A DNA stretch of 64,000 bases from Nectonema munidae (lineage: Eukaryota > Nematomorpha > Nectonematoida > Nectonematidae): contig JAUIRK010000920.1 of the NCBI GenBank assembly GCA_030549495.1, positions 682,001 to 746,000 of the forward strand, in the 5' to 3' direction. The stretch's first letter is position 1. Every line of letters begins with the position of its first letter. Below are positions 1 through 12,306 of the stretch, in pieces. The notes under the pieces were generated by a model. The model made no database searches. It saw only the letters and a program-made list of their open reading frames with translations, and was not told the origin of the DNA. Made by a program: the position numbers and the translations under genes.

Positions 1-2400
1 ACAAATTCGTTATGGGCTTGTAGTCTCTACGTCATATTATAATTTACTATATGTAATTTTGCTATTCATTCCATGATGATTCTTTCTTGGTAGCTCTTTT
101 TTCATTAGAAATTTATATTCTTCAATATGTGTTAAAAAATTTTTTATAATGATAAAATTACTTTTTTCCTCTCTCAAAGCATTCTGATTAAAGAATCTTC
201 TTGATGATCTTAGACTTTTTAATCAGTATCGTGTATTTTATTATCAGGCCTGAATATTTGTTAACCAATCTTATTTCAAAGGGTTTTTTCTGATGAATCA
301 TTTGTGATGTTCATTGTTCAATTACAAAAAGTTGTCCCCGTTCTTCATCTAAAAAATTATTTCTTTGACGCAAAAGGAAAAAGATGGACAAATTCAATTT
401 AAATTAAAAATATCTTGATAGTGACTAAATTTTCACACATTGGCAACCGTGCCATTTTTAATAAATCTGACCTATTCTAAATTTTCAGATTTCCTACCCA
501 TCTTAGCTAAATGTTAACTATAATCCTATATGATAAGCTATAGATATAAATATTTTTCATTTGTAAAAGAGGAACTTCTTTTTCACAGTCAAAATCTTTT
601 TGAAGCATCTATTATATAATTAAACCACTTCCTAGTTCATTAGAACATTGTAGATCTTCCATTTAGTCAAGATACATATTTTTTTTAATTATTATTTGTT
701 TTGATCACATGTTCTCTTTTCAATTAGTTTTCAACTTGGTTCCTTCTCTCATACAAATTTTCAAAAATTTTATAATACGTTTTATTTTTTCTAATAAATA
801 TTGCATACTCAAGATGATTGTAAAAAGTATTATAAGACAAAATATACAAAAAAAAAAAAGTATATTTTTACTATATACCTAATATGCAGCGATTTTTTGA
901 AAATTTTTACAGAACTGATTTTCAGGCATACATTACTAATTCAATTGCCATTTCGAGATAATTTTAACCGTATTATCCAAAATCCAGTACAGAAATAAAA
1001 TAAGCATAGTCGATTTGGTATAAAACAGATATTTTATTTTTTTGAAAACAGTATCTAGAAGTAAACCGCAAATCTGATTGAAGCTTTCAGATATTTTAAA
1101 ACCATAAATGCCAAACCTGAGTCCATAAATGAAACCAGCATCTTCCATTTGGCATAAAAACAGATATTTTATTTAAATTTCAAAAATATTTCTGTAGACA
1201 TAAGACGTAAATCGAACATTTGATTGACACTTTCAGACATTTAAAACCTCTAAATGCAAAAAAATGATTTCAGAAATAAAAATGATCATGGTCGAATTGG
1301 TATAAAAACATATATTTCAGGTAAAATTAGAGAGAATATTTTGGGATATAGAAATCATCATGATCTATTTGCTATAAAAACATATATTTCATGTAAAATT
1401 TGAATCAATATTTTTGAAAACAAATTTTAGAACTAAACGCAAATTTGATTCATACTTATCGGTATTTTCAAATTTAAACTGCAAAAATTGAGTCCATAAA
1501 TGAAACTAAAATGGTTGATTTGGTATAAAAACACATATTTAATTTAAAATTTGAATGAATGTTTTTGGAGACAATTTTTAGAAGTAAACCGCAAATTTGA
1601 TTAACACTTATAGGTATTTTCATACCCTAAATGTAAAAAATGAAAACAACATGATTGATTTGGTATAAAAACATATATTTCATGTAAAATTGAGAGAATA
1701 TTTTTGGAGATAGCTTTTAGAAGTAAACCGCAAATTTGATTGACATTGACAGATATTTTAAAACCTCTAAATGTGAAAAATGAATTCAGAAATGAAAACA
1801 GCATGGTTGATTTGGTATAAAAAAATATATTTCATTGTAAAATTTGAATGAATGTATTTGGAGACAATTTTTAGAAGTAAACCGCAAATTTAATGAACAC
1901 TTATGGGTATTTTCACATCCTAAACGTAAAAAATGAGTCCAGAAATGAAACCAGCATGGCCGATTTAGTATAACACATATATTTCATTGTAAAATTTGAA
2001 TGAATGTTTTTAGAGATAATTTTTAGAAGTAAACCGCAAACTTGATTAATACTTATAGGTGTTTTCAGTTCCTAAACGTAAAAAATGAGTCCTGAAATGA
2101 AACCAGCATGGCCGATTTAGTATAACACATATATTTTATGTAAAAAGTGAAGGAATGTTTTTGGAGACAATTTTCAGAAGTAAACCGCAAATTTGATTAA
2201 CACTTATAGGTATTTTCAAATCCTAAATGTAAAAAATGAGTCCAAAAATGAAAACAGCATGACCGATTTAGTATAAAAACATATATTTTATGTAAAATTT
2301 GAAGGTATATTTTATTAGATATATTTTTGATCAATCAAAATTTTAATTGACATTTTCTAAAAAGTAGCCATGATTATTGAAAAAATTAAATATATAAAGT
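1..2400 (+). repeat. Dispersed element with internal ~150-bp tandem array (copy 1, cut by window start)
   Basis: Bases 1 to about 1000 are single-copy sequence. About 1011-2330 is a head-to-tail array of nine or ten diverged units of 140-155 bp. Each unit contains a GATTTGGTATAAAAACATAT core followed by AAGTAAACCGCAAATTTGAT. The whole stretch is matched in inverted orientation by 59030-60460. No coding potential was seen. Confidence 0.85.
1011..2330. repeat. ~150-bp tandem repeat array, nine to ten units
   Basis: Units begin near 1011, 1148, 1294, 1363, 1514, 1658, 1808, 1963, 2109 and 2263; one unit near 1294 is shortened. AAGTAAACCGCAAAT recurs in most. Short ORFs here, on either strand, are repeat artefacts. 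Confidence 0.88.
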
Positions 2401-2973
2401 GTTATGCGTTCCAAACTGTATATAATTATAAATTTTCAGGGTATTATATAATATAGATCCTAAGTTATAAGGTTAAGTACAGATAATGTCTAAATTTTGC
2501 TGAAAAATTTTAATTTTTGATTTTGATTGACAGTTTTGAACATGAAAGGGTCATTCAACTACCACGAAAATGGTTTCAAAAGATGCAGCTAGCGATTTTA
2601 GGAAAAGTCAAAATTTGAAGGGATATGATACAGCCAATTTTCTACAATTAATTTTAATTGAACTACTTGAAGTTAACACTTGAAAGACAAAGTGGTCAAA
2701 TTGACCACTTGTCAGACTTTGTATCACAAACACACTAGGATGGTCATTGTGAAATTAGTCAAGAAACTTATACTTTTAATATGAGCATTCAAGCAATCAA
2801 TTATATTATTCATTTTGATTGATTTATATTGATTTTTTTTTTTTGCTACAATATTGTATATACCTACAAAGACGAAATGGTTATTTTGACATTTTACACT
2901 GTGATTAATACTTTATCGATTATTTTTCATCATTGCATATTTTTTTGCTATTATCCTTAATTTTATCATTAAA

Positions 2974-3821
2974 ATGCATACACCAAAGTCAGAAAGAGTA
3001 GATGCTAAAAATGCTTTGTTGTTTATTCAAAGTATTGAAGAGGAGAATTCTGGATCAGAATTTTTTTCAAATAAAAGATTTTATGTATTAAAAATTAACT
3101 TCAGGGATGATCACCCAACTTCACTGTAGTAGTCTTCTTTAGCTGCCATAGTCCCTCACGTCGTACACGGTGTGACCATGTGTGATCCAGGCTAGGATTT
3201 TCGTGTTGTATGTCAATTTAAAGGTCAACATGGATTTTACGAATCCTACGGTTTACGTCCGCCGTTCGGTCCCGTGCCGTACGTAAAACGTAGGTTCTAG
3301 TGTATTTCGTTGACAGGGTCCAAAGCTAAGAAAAATAAGCTCGTTTTGATACTATTCGTTACACAATAAAGCCGTTCAAATTTCTGAAGATAAAAAGTAA
3401 AAACCTGAAACTGTTTTATTTTATAACGCGACAAAGTATGGAGTTGATTGCATCGATCAAATGACAAAGCTGTATTCACCAAAAGTTGGAGTAAGACGCT
3501 GGCCTTTAGCAGTGTTTTTCAATGTTTTGGATTTAGCAACCGATATTATATAAAAAAGTTCATGATTCTTGTATTTCTCGTTGAAATTTCATTTTGAAAT
3601 TGATTGAAGAACTAATTGTTATTAACTCTCAAAGCTTATACATGTCTTCTGACGATACAAGCTTCACTAATTTATGGCCAACTTCATCTACAAGAAAGCT
3701 TTGTCAAACTAAAGAGTGCAGACACAAAACTATTGAAAGATGTAAAAGATGCGGAAAATATACATGTGGAAAATGCTTTTCCAAAAAAAATATTATATGT
3801 AAAAAATGTTACAAAAAGTAA
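2974..3821 (+). pseudogene. piggyBac transposase remnant (element A)
   Basis: The N-terminus starts MHTPKSERVDAKNALLFI. The C-terminal catalytic part at about 3430-3550 reads KYGVDCIDQMTKLYSPKVGV, then RRWPLAVFFNVLDLA, the G-V-D-x-x-D-Q-M and R-W-P motifs of piggyBac. The cysteine-rich domain at 3704-3820 shows CQTKECRHKT, CKRCGKYTCGKC and CKKC. Most of the catalytic core is missing, and frameshifts and stops separate the pieces. Confidence 0.82.
3105..3315. other. GC- and CpG-richer insert inside piggyBac A
   Basis: About 210 bp with a clearly higher GC content than its surroundings (for example CGTCCGCCGTTCGG and CCGTGCCGTACGTAAAACG). It interrupts the transposase where the catalytic core should be. 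Not recognised. Confidence 0.4.
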
Positions 3822-3929
3822 AATCATCTTTTTATCAATTTACAATAAGTAATTAAAAAATAAATTTTTTTCAAAATTTTTTAATTAATTCAAAAGTGAC
3901 CATTTTGACCCATTTGTCTTTTTAGTTAT

Positions 3930-6430
3930 ACTTTTATTTCCGTCTTCAATTAAAACTTTTTTTTAGTTTTGTTTTTTTAAATATTAAAGTAGAGTATTTT
4001 TTGCAAACTTTCCAAACGTGATACATATGTTGAGTTTTAACATGATTCCCATTCATTTTTAAAAATTGTGAAAAAGGACTGTCAAAATAATACAAAATAT
4101 TTAAACATAAATAAACATATAATGATTGGTCTAATACTTAAAATGAGACGAGAGTTTTTCCTATTTATCAATTTTTGAAAAACTTTTTGTACTTTATTTA
4201 TTCAAAAAAGTTCCAAATTTTAATATTTTCAATTTTTTTCCTAAAATATTTTTCTGACGCTTTAATTTTTATGTAAAATTTCTCTAAAAATGTTTAATTT
4301 TTCAAAAAAATAACCCTCCTGAAAATAGGCCCATAAGTAGAAATTTTGCTATTTTTGTTTATCATTTTTTTTTATCCGAAGAAGAAGAAGAAGCATTTAT
4401 TTAGCACACACAATGAAACAAAGATAAAAAAAAGTATATCGGAGAATAATGAAAAGGGAATGGAAAATTTTAAAAAGTGATATATAGTACTGAATGGAAT
4501 CAAATTACCAATACCTATATATATGATAACTTGATTGTGCATATAGGCATTTAAATTCATGTTACTACCTCGGTCGAAATGCTTCCTCGTATTGATACCT
4601 TGAATTTTCAAAGCTTTTTAAAGCTACATATAAAAGTAACCAGTGGCTGATCCAGAAATTTCTTATAGGGGGCCGAAATCTATTTAAATTTTTTGCAATT
4701 TTGCTAAAAGTCTTCAGAGAATACGACAGCTGTATTATGTCTTTTAGAATCACTAATTACCTATGTTTTCATATTTTTAACATTATTTTGCCGTGAATAA
4801 ATTGCAAAAATTTTCAATCCCATGAGCCCCCCCCCCTCCTTGGATTCGCCACTGGAAGTAACTTATATTATGCCAAAATAATGAAATATGTGTAGTTGTT
4901 TTGCTATTATAGAAGATTTAAAAATTATTTGGGAATGTGGTAGGTTTTATTAAAGTTTTTTTTTATTACAAAACTTTCAAAGACTAAAATATTTTTTATA
5001 AAGTTTTACTCATAACATAAATATGAGTAAAAGAATTTTTTTATATGCGTGCATAAAATCAGAGCTGGGCGCTGCTAGGCATAAAAGCTTAAGAAGATAA
5101 AATATTTTGTGAGCCTTTAAATTTTAAGTTAATTTCACAAATAGTTAATGACTTCGCTACTTCAAATCGCTTAGAAGTTAGTTTCCACACCATATTTTAT
5201 TATTGTTTCTCTCATCGGGTCAGAAAATTTTCCCCGGGGGTGAAATTTAGAAAAACTGGGGAAAATTGTTGCTGAAGAATTTCTATAAAACAAATTATGT
5301 TATTCATTTGCGTATTCTGCTGTTTTCTACACTCGTATATTTACTTACTTGAAAAACAGCACGTCATCAGCATTGGTGATAAAAAAAGTGTGCTTTCATT
5401 TTATAGATCTAAATAGTATTTACATAACAAGTACCATAAATATAGAATTTTATATAAATCAAGCTTTAATTAAACCATATTAAAAGTAAGTTTTTAAAAT
5501 TAAAATATAAAAAAATAAAATTTTCGTTTTGATTGTATTACATTACTGAAGCACTGCATCAGTGAGGAAATTGTGACGTAAACAAAGAAGTGCTGTGAGA
5601 AGTCTGAGAAGGACAAAGTCATAAATCCCGCAAATTTGGGGAAAACTTGGCTGCAAACGAACTCTTTGCTGACGTACGCTGAATTTTACAAGATTTGCGT
5701 ATCAAATTAAACATATGTAGCAATGCCTTCCTGAACAGGATTTAAACATATATTTGTTTTATAAGCGTAAAGATGTCCTACGTGAGCTAAAGATCATTCG
5801 TCTTTAACATGGCGACTTTGAAATGCTACTTTTTTAAAGGAAATAATTACTTCATACCTTTCATGCTAATAAACTTTACCATATTGAAAAAATTCTTCCT
5901 TCTTTTTTTTCAGAATCACTTATGAAAATCAAAGAATTTAAGATTGTTAAAAACAATTTGTTTACATTTTTTGAACTTTTAAGTCAGCTTTTCAGTAAGC
6001 ACTGATATAAAAACCTAACCATCTGGAGGTAGAGGGTTGTTCTTTATTTTTTTGTCAAGAGTTGAGAGGCTTGATATAAGAGGTCCGATAAGTTTTCTTC
6101 TCCAGCCTTTCTGAAAAAATGAGGATTTCAATCTGCTAGAGAGATGATCTATTTTAACATTAATAGTGAGTGTCATCAGTCCCTGCACTAGTCTAGTAAG
6201 ACACTATAGAAAATTTTATTCTTTCTTTTTTAAATCAATTTACTATCCAGATAGTAATACGCTTTTCTCAGGCCCACCACTTCAAACTCATAAAAAAAGC
6301 CCTGACTAGACGCATCCTCAGTATTATTGGGTTTGAAATATTTTGAAATCTGTAATTCGAAAAATGTTTAAAAAAAAGTTATTACGCTATTTTTTAATAT
6401 TTTGTATCTATATTTTAACATATGTTCTTA
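3930..6430. other. AT-rich DNA, no gene seen
   Basis: Apart from the MITE at 4641, I see only AT-rich single-copy-looking sequence with no exon-like block. A GAA microsatellite (about 4377-4393) is present. Confidence 0.5.
4641..4854. mobile_element. hAT-type MITE, CAGTGGC ends
   Basis: A 214-bp element starting CAGTGGCTGATCCAG and ending TTGGATTCGCCACTG, so the ends are imperfect inverted repeats. The flanks are AAAGTAAC and GAAGTAAC, a 7-of-8 match for the 8-bp hAT target duplication. It is the same family as 63136-63415. Confidence 0.85.
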
Positions 6431-6579
6431 AGGTAAAAGTACCGCGGAGTGTTTTCATCGCGAATGCACAATTGCGCCACTTGTATCGAACTATGATGAA
6501 AAGAGGGTTGATGTGGAATCGAACCCAAGACTTTGGGTTATCGAAACCCAGTATCTAACCAACCTTACTCGCGCCCCTC
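6431..6579 (-). repeat. tRNA-derived SINE, family 1
   Basis: Read on the - strand it starts GGGGCGCGAGTAAGGTTGG and carries box B GGTTCGATTCC. It ends GAAAACACTCCGCGGTACTT. It matches 14142-14287 along its whole length, so this is a dispersed SINE and not a tRNA gene. Confidence 0.8.
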
Positions 6580-6755
6580 TTGGGAAACTTCTTGGGTGAA
6601 ATTAAGATAAATTTTAAAAATTTCAAGCATTTTTCTTAGATTTATGAAATAATTTTATAATCATTATAAATAATTTCATTCCTTTACACATATGCACACA
6701 TTTTACTTAATACAAATACTTTTCTTTTGAGAGATAAAAAAATTGTTAGAACGCC

Positions 6756-7050
6756 ATGTCTAGAAAACGTTTGAATACTGATGAAGTAGCTGCTTTTATC
6801 ATGTCAGACTCTGATGAGTCGGATAATGAAAATAGACAAAATGTTCATGTGGATAGTGATACCTGCCTCTTTGTTTGAGGAATCTACAGCTCACCAAACT
6901 GTACATCAAGTGTCTGACTCTGATAAAAACCGATTACCTTCCATCAGATAGTGATGAAGAAATTGTTTCAACTGATGTCGACAATAAAGAAAACGAAGTA
7001 TTACCAGAAATTTGGCCTAAGTCAAGCGTCAAAAACGCTCTAAATGTCTA
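6756..7050 (+). pseudogene. piggyBac transposase N-terminal remnant B
   Basis: MSRKRLNTDEVAAFIMSDSD followed by ESDNENRQNVHVDSD, an acidic start typical of piggyBac transposases. The frame is then broken. No catalytic part follows on this strand; the next piggyBac pieces (7447-8960) are on the opposite strand. Confidence 0.6.
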
Positions 7051-7446
7051 AAATACACCAAATACCATTATTGCGGCATATGTAATACCCATTTGAGATA
7101 TTATGGTTAAAATGTCAAATTTAGCAAAAATTTCAAGATAATAGCACCCAAACTTTAAAATCCTATATTAATTTTTTTTGTTTAATTCGAATAAATAACA
7201 CCCCTGCATGAAATTAGAAGACATTAAATGGGTTTAAAAATGATTTTCAAAAACATATGCCCATGTCCTGAAAGAACATAAGCTATGCATATGGTCATTT
7301 GTGAGTATTGAAACTACAAAGCAGAAGTTGTGCAAGTTTTGAGAAAATTTGAAGAAAATATGCTTTAAGTCAACAAGAAAATGAATGAGGCAAATTTATT
7401 TATAAACAGTTACTTAAATCAAAATAAAATAAAATTAGCAAAAAAA

Positions 7447-8960
7447 TTATTTTATTGTTTTTGAAAAAAAGAAAATTTTAAAATTAAAGTAAAAGTTAGT
7501 ATATTTGGCATTAAATTTATATGATTTGACTAAGCATTCAGAGCACAATATTCTATAATGTACATTGCAAACAAACTTTTTGCACTTTTGACACTTTTTA
7601 GATACTTTTTTTCTTTTTAATTTGCAAAGGTAACACAAAGATCTTGAGGTGGAAGTCGTTGGTTGAGTAGTGTCTTGAGAAAAACCATAAAAAGAGTAAG
7701 TTTCTGATAGCTAAGGGTACTTCGGATATCATTGATTTTATTTTCATTGATTCTTCGGGCAGAAAGGATAAATTCAGTATGAAAACTTTTCTGCCACTTT
7801 CTTTGGTTCAAAGAAATTTGTCAGGCGAGTTGAACTTGGCGATTATCCCGGTGTTCAAGACACTAATGTCTAAATAGTTAGAAAAAGCTGCATGCGTCCA
7901 TTTTCTATCAGGCTTGTAAGACCTGTAGGCTCTGAGCATTTTATTAGCAACATCCACTACTCATTTGTATTCATTATAAGATAATAAGCTGTCAGGTTTA
8001 GAATGAACATTGCTTATTCTTGGATTTTTATGTTGTGAGCATAGAATATACACAACTTTGAAGTTTTTAGAAAAATGTTTTTTTGGTATGTAGGCAGTCA
8101 AAGAAGCAAATTTTTGGTAAATTATTCTACCTTCATGCTCACATAATTTCAACTCTTTGAGATAGGGTCGTCTGAATATAAAAGGAAGAAACCTTCTGTT
8201 AGCCATAACTGTTCCACACAAAGAAACGTCCTGGCCATTATACCAAATGAGAAGTTCATGACTAGTAAAAAATCGATCAGTGTATAATCCACAACCTTTC
8301 AAGATGCTACTATATTTTATCAAAGGCTTACACGCGTTCAAAACAGAAAAGTAGGAGGGGTCCAGTAAACCAGACACGTAAATGTCCGGTTTCATACAGT
8401 AAAAATATTTAGCGCCGTTCAAGTGATAAAACTTCACTCCATAGTGGCCGGGCTTCATCATCATCATCGTCATCATTTATTTTTAGAAGGTGGTTTTTCC
8501 TCGTAAAAAGGGTGCATCTTTCTTATTCAATATGGAACCATAATACAATGCATTTATTAATTTCTTCCATTTACTTCTATCCGCGTTATCTTTCTCCTCT
8601 AAATTAAATCTTTTCAAATCTTTGTCAACCATGTTCTTCCATCTCAGGTGCGGCCTTCCGTTTTTGGTTGTTCCTTCTATTTTCATCTTTGTCTTTGTAA
8701 TAAAGTTCCATAATTCATAAGATTTTGTTGGAGCAGAAGTTTTACTGCCGGATTCCCTTCCTGACGCAAACCCTCCTCTTTTCTCACTCTGGGCTTGGGA
8801 CCAGACGATGGTGGAGGTTCTGCCGGGCTTCTTAGGGTCATAAATTTTTATCGAGCAACGTCCTCTGAAAGTAATTAGTTTCACATCTATCGTGAGCGCT
8901 GAGTGTGGAGTCCAATATCTTGAAAAAATTTTTATTAAGCGCTTGAAACGCTTATTTTGT
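7447..8960 (-). pseudogene. piggyBac transposase remnant C
   Basis: Read downward from about 8960: a YWTPHSALTIDVKLITFRGR block, CSIKIYDPKKPG (8825-8860), then, after a 365-bp LINE insert, KPGHYGVKFYHLNGAKYFYC and TDRFFTSHELLIWYNG. VVYILCSQHKNP comes next, and finally the cysteine-rich domain (CYLCKLKRKK, CQKCKKFVC, CSEC) at 7510-7640. The order matches a piggyBac transposase: R-G-R, then K-P-G-x-x-G-x-K, then the DDE region, then the C-terminal zinc-binding domain. Several stops and frameshifts show it is dead. Confidence 0.85.
8457..8821 (-). mobile_element. 5'-truncated LINE with (GAT)n tail, inserted in piggyBac C
   Basis: On the - strand it encodes NGRPHLRWKNMVDKDLKRF and DRSKWKKLINA, resembling the C-terminal tail of LINE reverse-transcriptase ORFs (G-R-P-x-x-R-W ... 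D-R-x-x-W). It ends in a GATGATGACGATGATGATGA tail. It is bounded by a 10-bp direct repeat, GCCGGGCTTC, at 8447-8456 and 8822-8831. Truncation at the 5' end and a microsatellite tail are usual for LINE insertions. Confidence 0.85.
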
Positions 8961-9187
8961 CCAGGGGATCTCTCTCTTCCTTTTTGTCAAAAAGGAGAAA
9001 AACATGTATGAGAGTGAACATATCCCGACCCAATCTTGCTCTTAAGAAGGGATTACCTGAACTTGTGACCGATACTAATCAAGGCACTAAAATAGGCTAA
9101 GAGATGACTGATCTTAAAACTTTTATAACAGTGAAGCAAATTCGAATACTTAGGACTTCTCGATCTGAAAAAGTAAAAAAACGGTGT

Positions 9188-9263
9188 AGAATACAATTTT
9201 CTAGTAGTAAAAATATTATTTTCTAGTAGTAAAAATACAATTTTCTAGTAGTAAAAGTACAAT
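9188..9263. repeat. Short tandem repeat, three units of ~26 bp
   Basis: ATTTTCTAGTAGTAAAA occurs three times in a row, spaced by about 26 bp. Confidence 0.85.
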
Positions 9264-9522
9264 TTTATTATGTTAGTTTATCATTTTTCAATCTGTACAA
9301 TTTTCAACTTTTGATAAATTGCTTACCAATATACCCCAACAAACAAAAAGCAAAAACATATTCTATTATGTTAGTTTGAAAATTCATAGTTTTGAATTTC
9401 CTTTTTTCATGAAAAAAAAAGTTTTGAAAGAAAAAAAGAAATGAAATTATCCAAACACTAATCTAAACCCTCGACCTGAATTCTAAAATTAAAATTGATC
9501 TTCGTTTAGAATCACACTCAGT

Positions 9523-12164
9523 CCCTTTGGGTCCAAATGGACCCCACGCAAAAAATAAAGTAATTCATTCCCAATACTTTATCATTTTGAGATGGAAACA
9601 AAAAATTTATTTAAAATGAAGAGAGTGTGTTAATCAACAATTTATACATGTTATATTATAATGTTTTTTACACATATGTCTTCGACATTTTACACATTTA
9701 GATTCACACTTGTTTTCAGATTTCTCGCATAAATAACATCTACCTCGTTTTCGTTTGACTTGGCGCTTTTCTTCATTTGGAAAAGTAGAAGAGGGAGTGT
9801 TCTTCACTTTCTCAACTAATATTTTTGAACTAATATGCCTTGGAAGAATTTCTTTTCTTTCAATATGTTCCTTAGCTAGCTGCTTACCAAGTGAATCAAG
9901 AAATAACCTTCTTTTTTAGGGATGATTTTTTGCCAGTTGGAATTAATTTTGGTGAAAAGAATGTAAGCATTATATGCTTAAATATCAAGAATATTGTAAA
10001 AAACCGCTACTGGCCAACGATTTGTTCGACGACTCACTGTGTAAAATGATACTATCTGATCGAACGTATCGACACCTCCTTTGGTTTTGTTGTAGTCATC
10101 AATAATTCTCGGTATTTTTTTTCTGTATCCAAAACCTCATTTGAACGATGAAAAGTACTCTGGAGAATTACGGCCTTGTTTCTTTTAGACAAATAAGAAA
10201 CTAAAGTTGTGTCATCAGTGAACAAAAACTTCGAACTGTATTTTTGCGGTTTCTAAAAACAAAAAAAAACTAATGAAAAAATCAATGTAAACATTACCTT
10301 CTGTGATCTAAAATTTTCAGGCAATGACGCCTTGTTTTTTCTCATAGTTCCAATGGAAGTCAAATTTTTTTCAAGAGTTTTTGTGTAAGAGAAAAAGAAC
10401 AAAAAAAGTTGTCAAATGTTACATTGTAGCCTCTTAATCCTTCGCATAGCTCTAAAACGACTGATTCAGAAATATTTTTTTGAGAAACACCAAAATTTTT
10501 CCCAAGATAAGGTATGGCTCTCCAATTGTAAAAAGAGATGGCATCACAAAGTGTCCAAAATTTAATCCCGTATTTTGCTGGCTTGTTTTTGTTTGAATGG
10601 AGCTCTACCACGAGAAGCTTTTAGCTGTTCATCAACAGTTATGAAAAAGTTCAAGTTATATAGTCTTTTGGATATTGAACTCCATTCGTTCCACAACTCT
10701 CTGATTGGGGCAAACTTGTTTTCATTTTTCTGCTTCTTCTTGTAGAAGAATCATCAAACCTAAAACTTAAACAGATACTTTCAAAGCGATGCCTTGACAT
10801 TATAGCTGCGAAAATTGGCATTCCATTCTCACAACTCCAAAGATTTTTTGAAGCCTCATTTTTGGATTTGTATACTCCCAGTAAGATTAAAACTCCTAAA
10901 AAAGCATTCAGCTCAATATCATCTAAATCAATCCACTTTTCTCCATAAATATCTTGCCCTTTTTTGTTGGTATTTTCAATAATGATTCTTTTAATTTTTA
11001 AGGAAAAAAAACAAGCAACGAAGATATTTCATCATTGATTCTTGAAACAGCGTAACGTGTAGGTCCAGGTACACTTTGAACAATGTTAGCCGCAGGACGC
11101 CTTCCATACAAAGACAAAGGCAGAGTACTCCATTCAATTTTATTATCTTTGGATACTTCCACTGAGTTCTCCTCTTCAGTAAGGCTTCCAGGACTTTCAG
11201 ATGAACTTGATTCCACATATGAAATGTTATCTTCACTTTCAGAAGCACAATCAGATACTGATGTGTTTGATTCATTGTCATTGTAAATGATTTTTGATTT
11301 AGGAATGTGACAAACAATTCTTGGGTTCGACATTTTATTTATGTAAAACTATTTTATATAATAAAACAAATATGGTTTAAGGCAACAAAAAACCTAAATA
11401 AAACATTCTCAAAACATAAAATTGTTATACTTTTTACAATAGTTAAAGATATATCTTCTTCTAAAGAGCTCCCAACAAGAGGATGATTACAATTTCCGGT
11501 GTGCCATTCAATTATCTAAGTGTATCAACCTCACTTCAAGAGAAGATAGTGTATTTTTTATATGCATTGTATTTATGTGTGCTGTATATAAAATTACAAA
11601 CATAATACTCGTCTTTTATATATCTAATGTTCTATGTCAATACTTCATGGGTGAGAATATATACAGATATTTTAGAAGGCGAAGAAAGGAGTGGTTTGGT
11701 CATTTATAAGTCATACATAATATTAAAAAAGATGTGATATATCCTCAGATGTAAATGAGAAAATTAGTAGAATAATAAATAGAAAAATAGTGTTTTTCTG
11801 TTTTCAGTAATAATTCTCAAAAATTATCAGATATAATGAAGATATTAAATTTATGACCTATAACTATAACTTTCAATTTTCGTCTCTTAAACGTAATTAT
11901 ATATACATTTTTTAAATTATTTTATTGTGTTTTGAAAGCCATATTTGTTTCAGGGACCAAATGGACCCTAATGGGTTGTATGTTACTTTTTTTTACAACA
12001 TACAAAATAATAGACGAAGAAAAAAATAATATGTAAAAATTTAAAGAGCAGTATAATAGTAAAAGTCACAAAAAATAAATTATGAACATAGCCTGGTTGC
12101 TAATATATGAGCAACTAATTTTTCATATGTGTCCAAATGGACCAGAAGGGGTAATATGGGTTAA
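9523..12164 (-). mobile_element. piggyBac remnant D
   Basis: The left end reads CCCTTTGGGTCCAAATGGAC. On the right, inverted relatives occur at about 11952-11975 (GGACCAAATGGACCCTAATG) and at 12130-12164, the latter closing in GGGTTAA. TTAA is the piggyBac target site, so the outer right end is probably 12164. The transposase lies between them on the - strand. Confidence 0.75.
9655..11333 (-). pseudogene. piggyBac transposase remnant D, near full length
   Basis: It starts MSNPRIVCHIPKSKIIYNDN and has an acidic Ser-rich N-terminus. Next come LYGRRPAANIVQSVPGPTRY and WIDLDDIELNAFLGVLILLG, the usual piggyBac domain entry. PAKYGIKFWTLCDAISFYNW and YNVTFDNFFCSF follow (the D-N-F-F site), then a C-terminal R-x-x-R-W-P-like segment near 10010 and a cysteine-rich end at 9660-9760. 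At least four frameshifts or stops divide it, the first close to 11000. It is the best preserved piggyBac in the window. Confidence 0.85.
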
Positions 12165-12306
12165 GCTATCCAAAACCTTATTAGTATATTTAACTCATCA
12201 AAAATTTAGCCCCACAACTAGAAAACTAAGGAAAAAAATGTTTAGATGTGTCATAATATCACGCATGCATACATTTTTGTAATACGTGAAATTTGAATTC
12301 ATTTTG

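Larger units (their letters stand above)
2673..3929 (+). mobile_element. piggyBac remnant A
   Basis: TTAA at 2673 followed by CACTTGAAAGACAAAGTGG; at the other end AAAGACAAATGGGTCA reads inward on the - strand, next to TTAT at 3926. The subterminal GTGGTCAA motifs are inverted. Inside lie coding pieces of a piggyBac transposase. The element is much shorter than a full piggyBac, so it has lost internal sequence. Confidence 0.8.

Noticed and set aside
7447-7638. Independent small zinc-finger gene
   Set aside because: Its Cys pattern is the C-terminal domain of piggyBac transposase, and it lies directly downstream of the catalytic part of remnant C.
8483-8884. A single 133-residue host gene
   Set aside because: It is a chimera: the first ~20 residues are piggyBac (TFRGRCSIKIYDPKKPG) and the rest is the inserted LINE tail.
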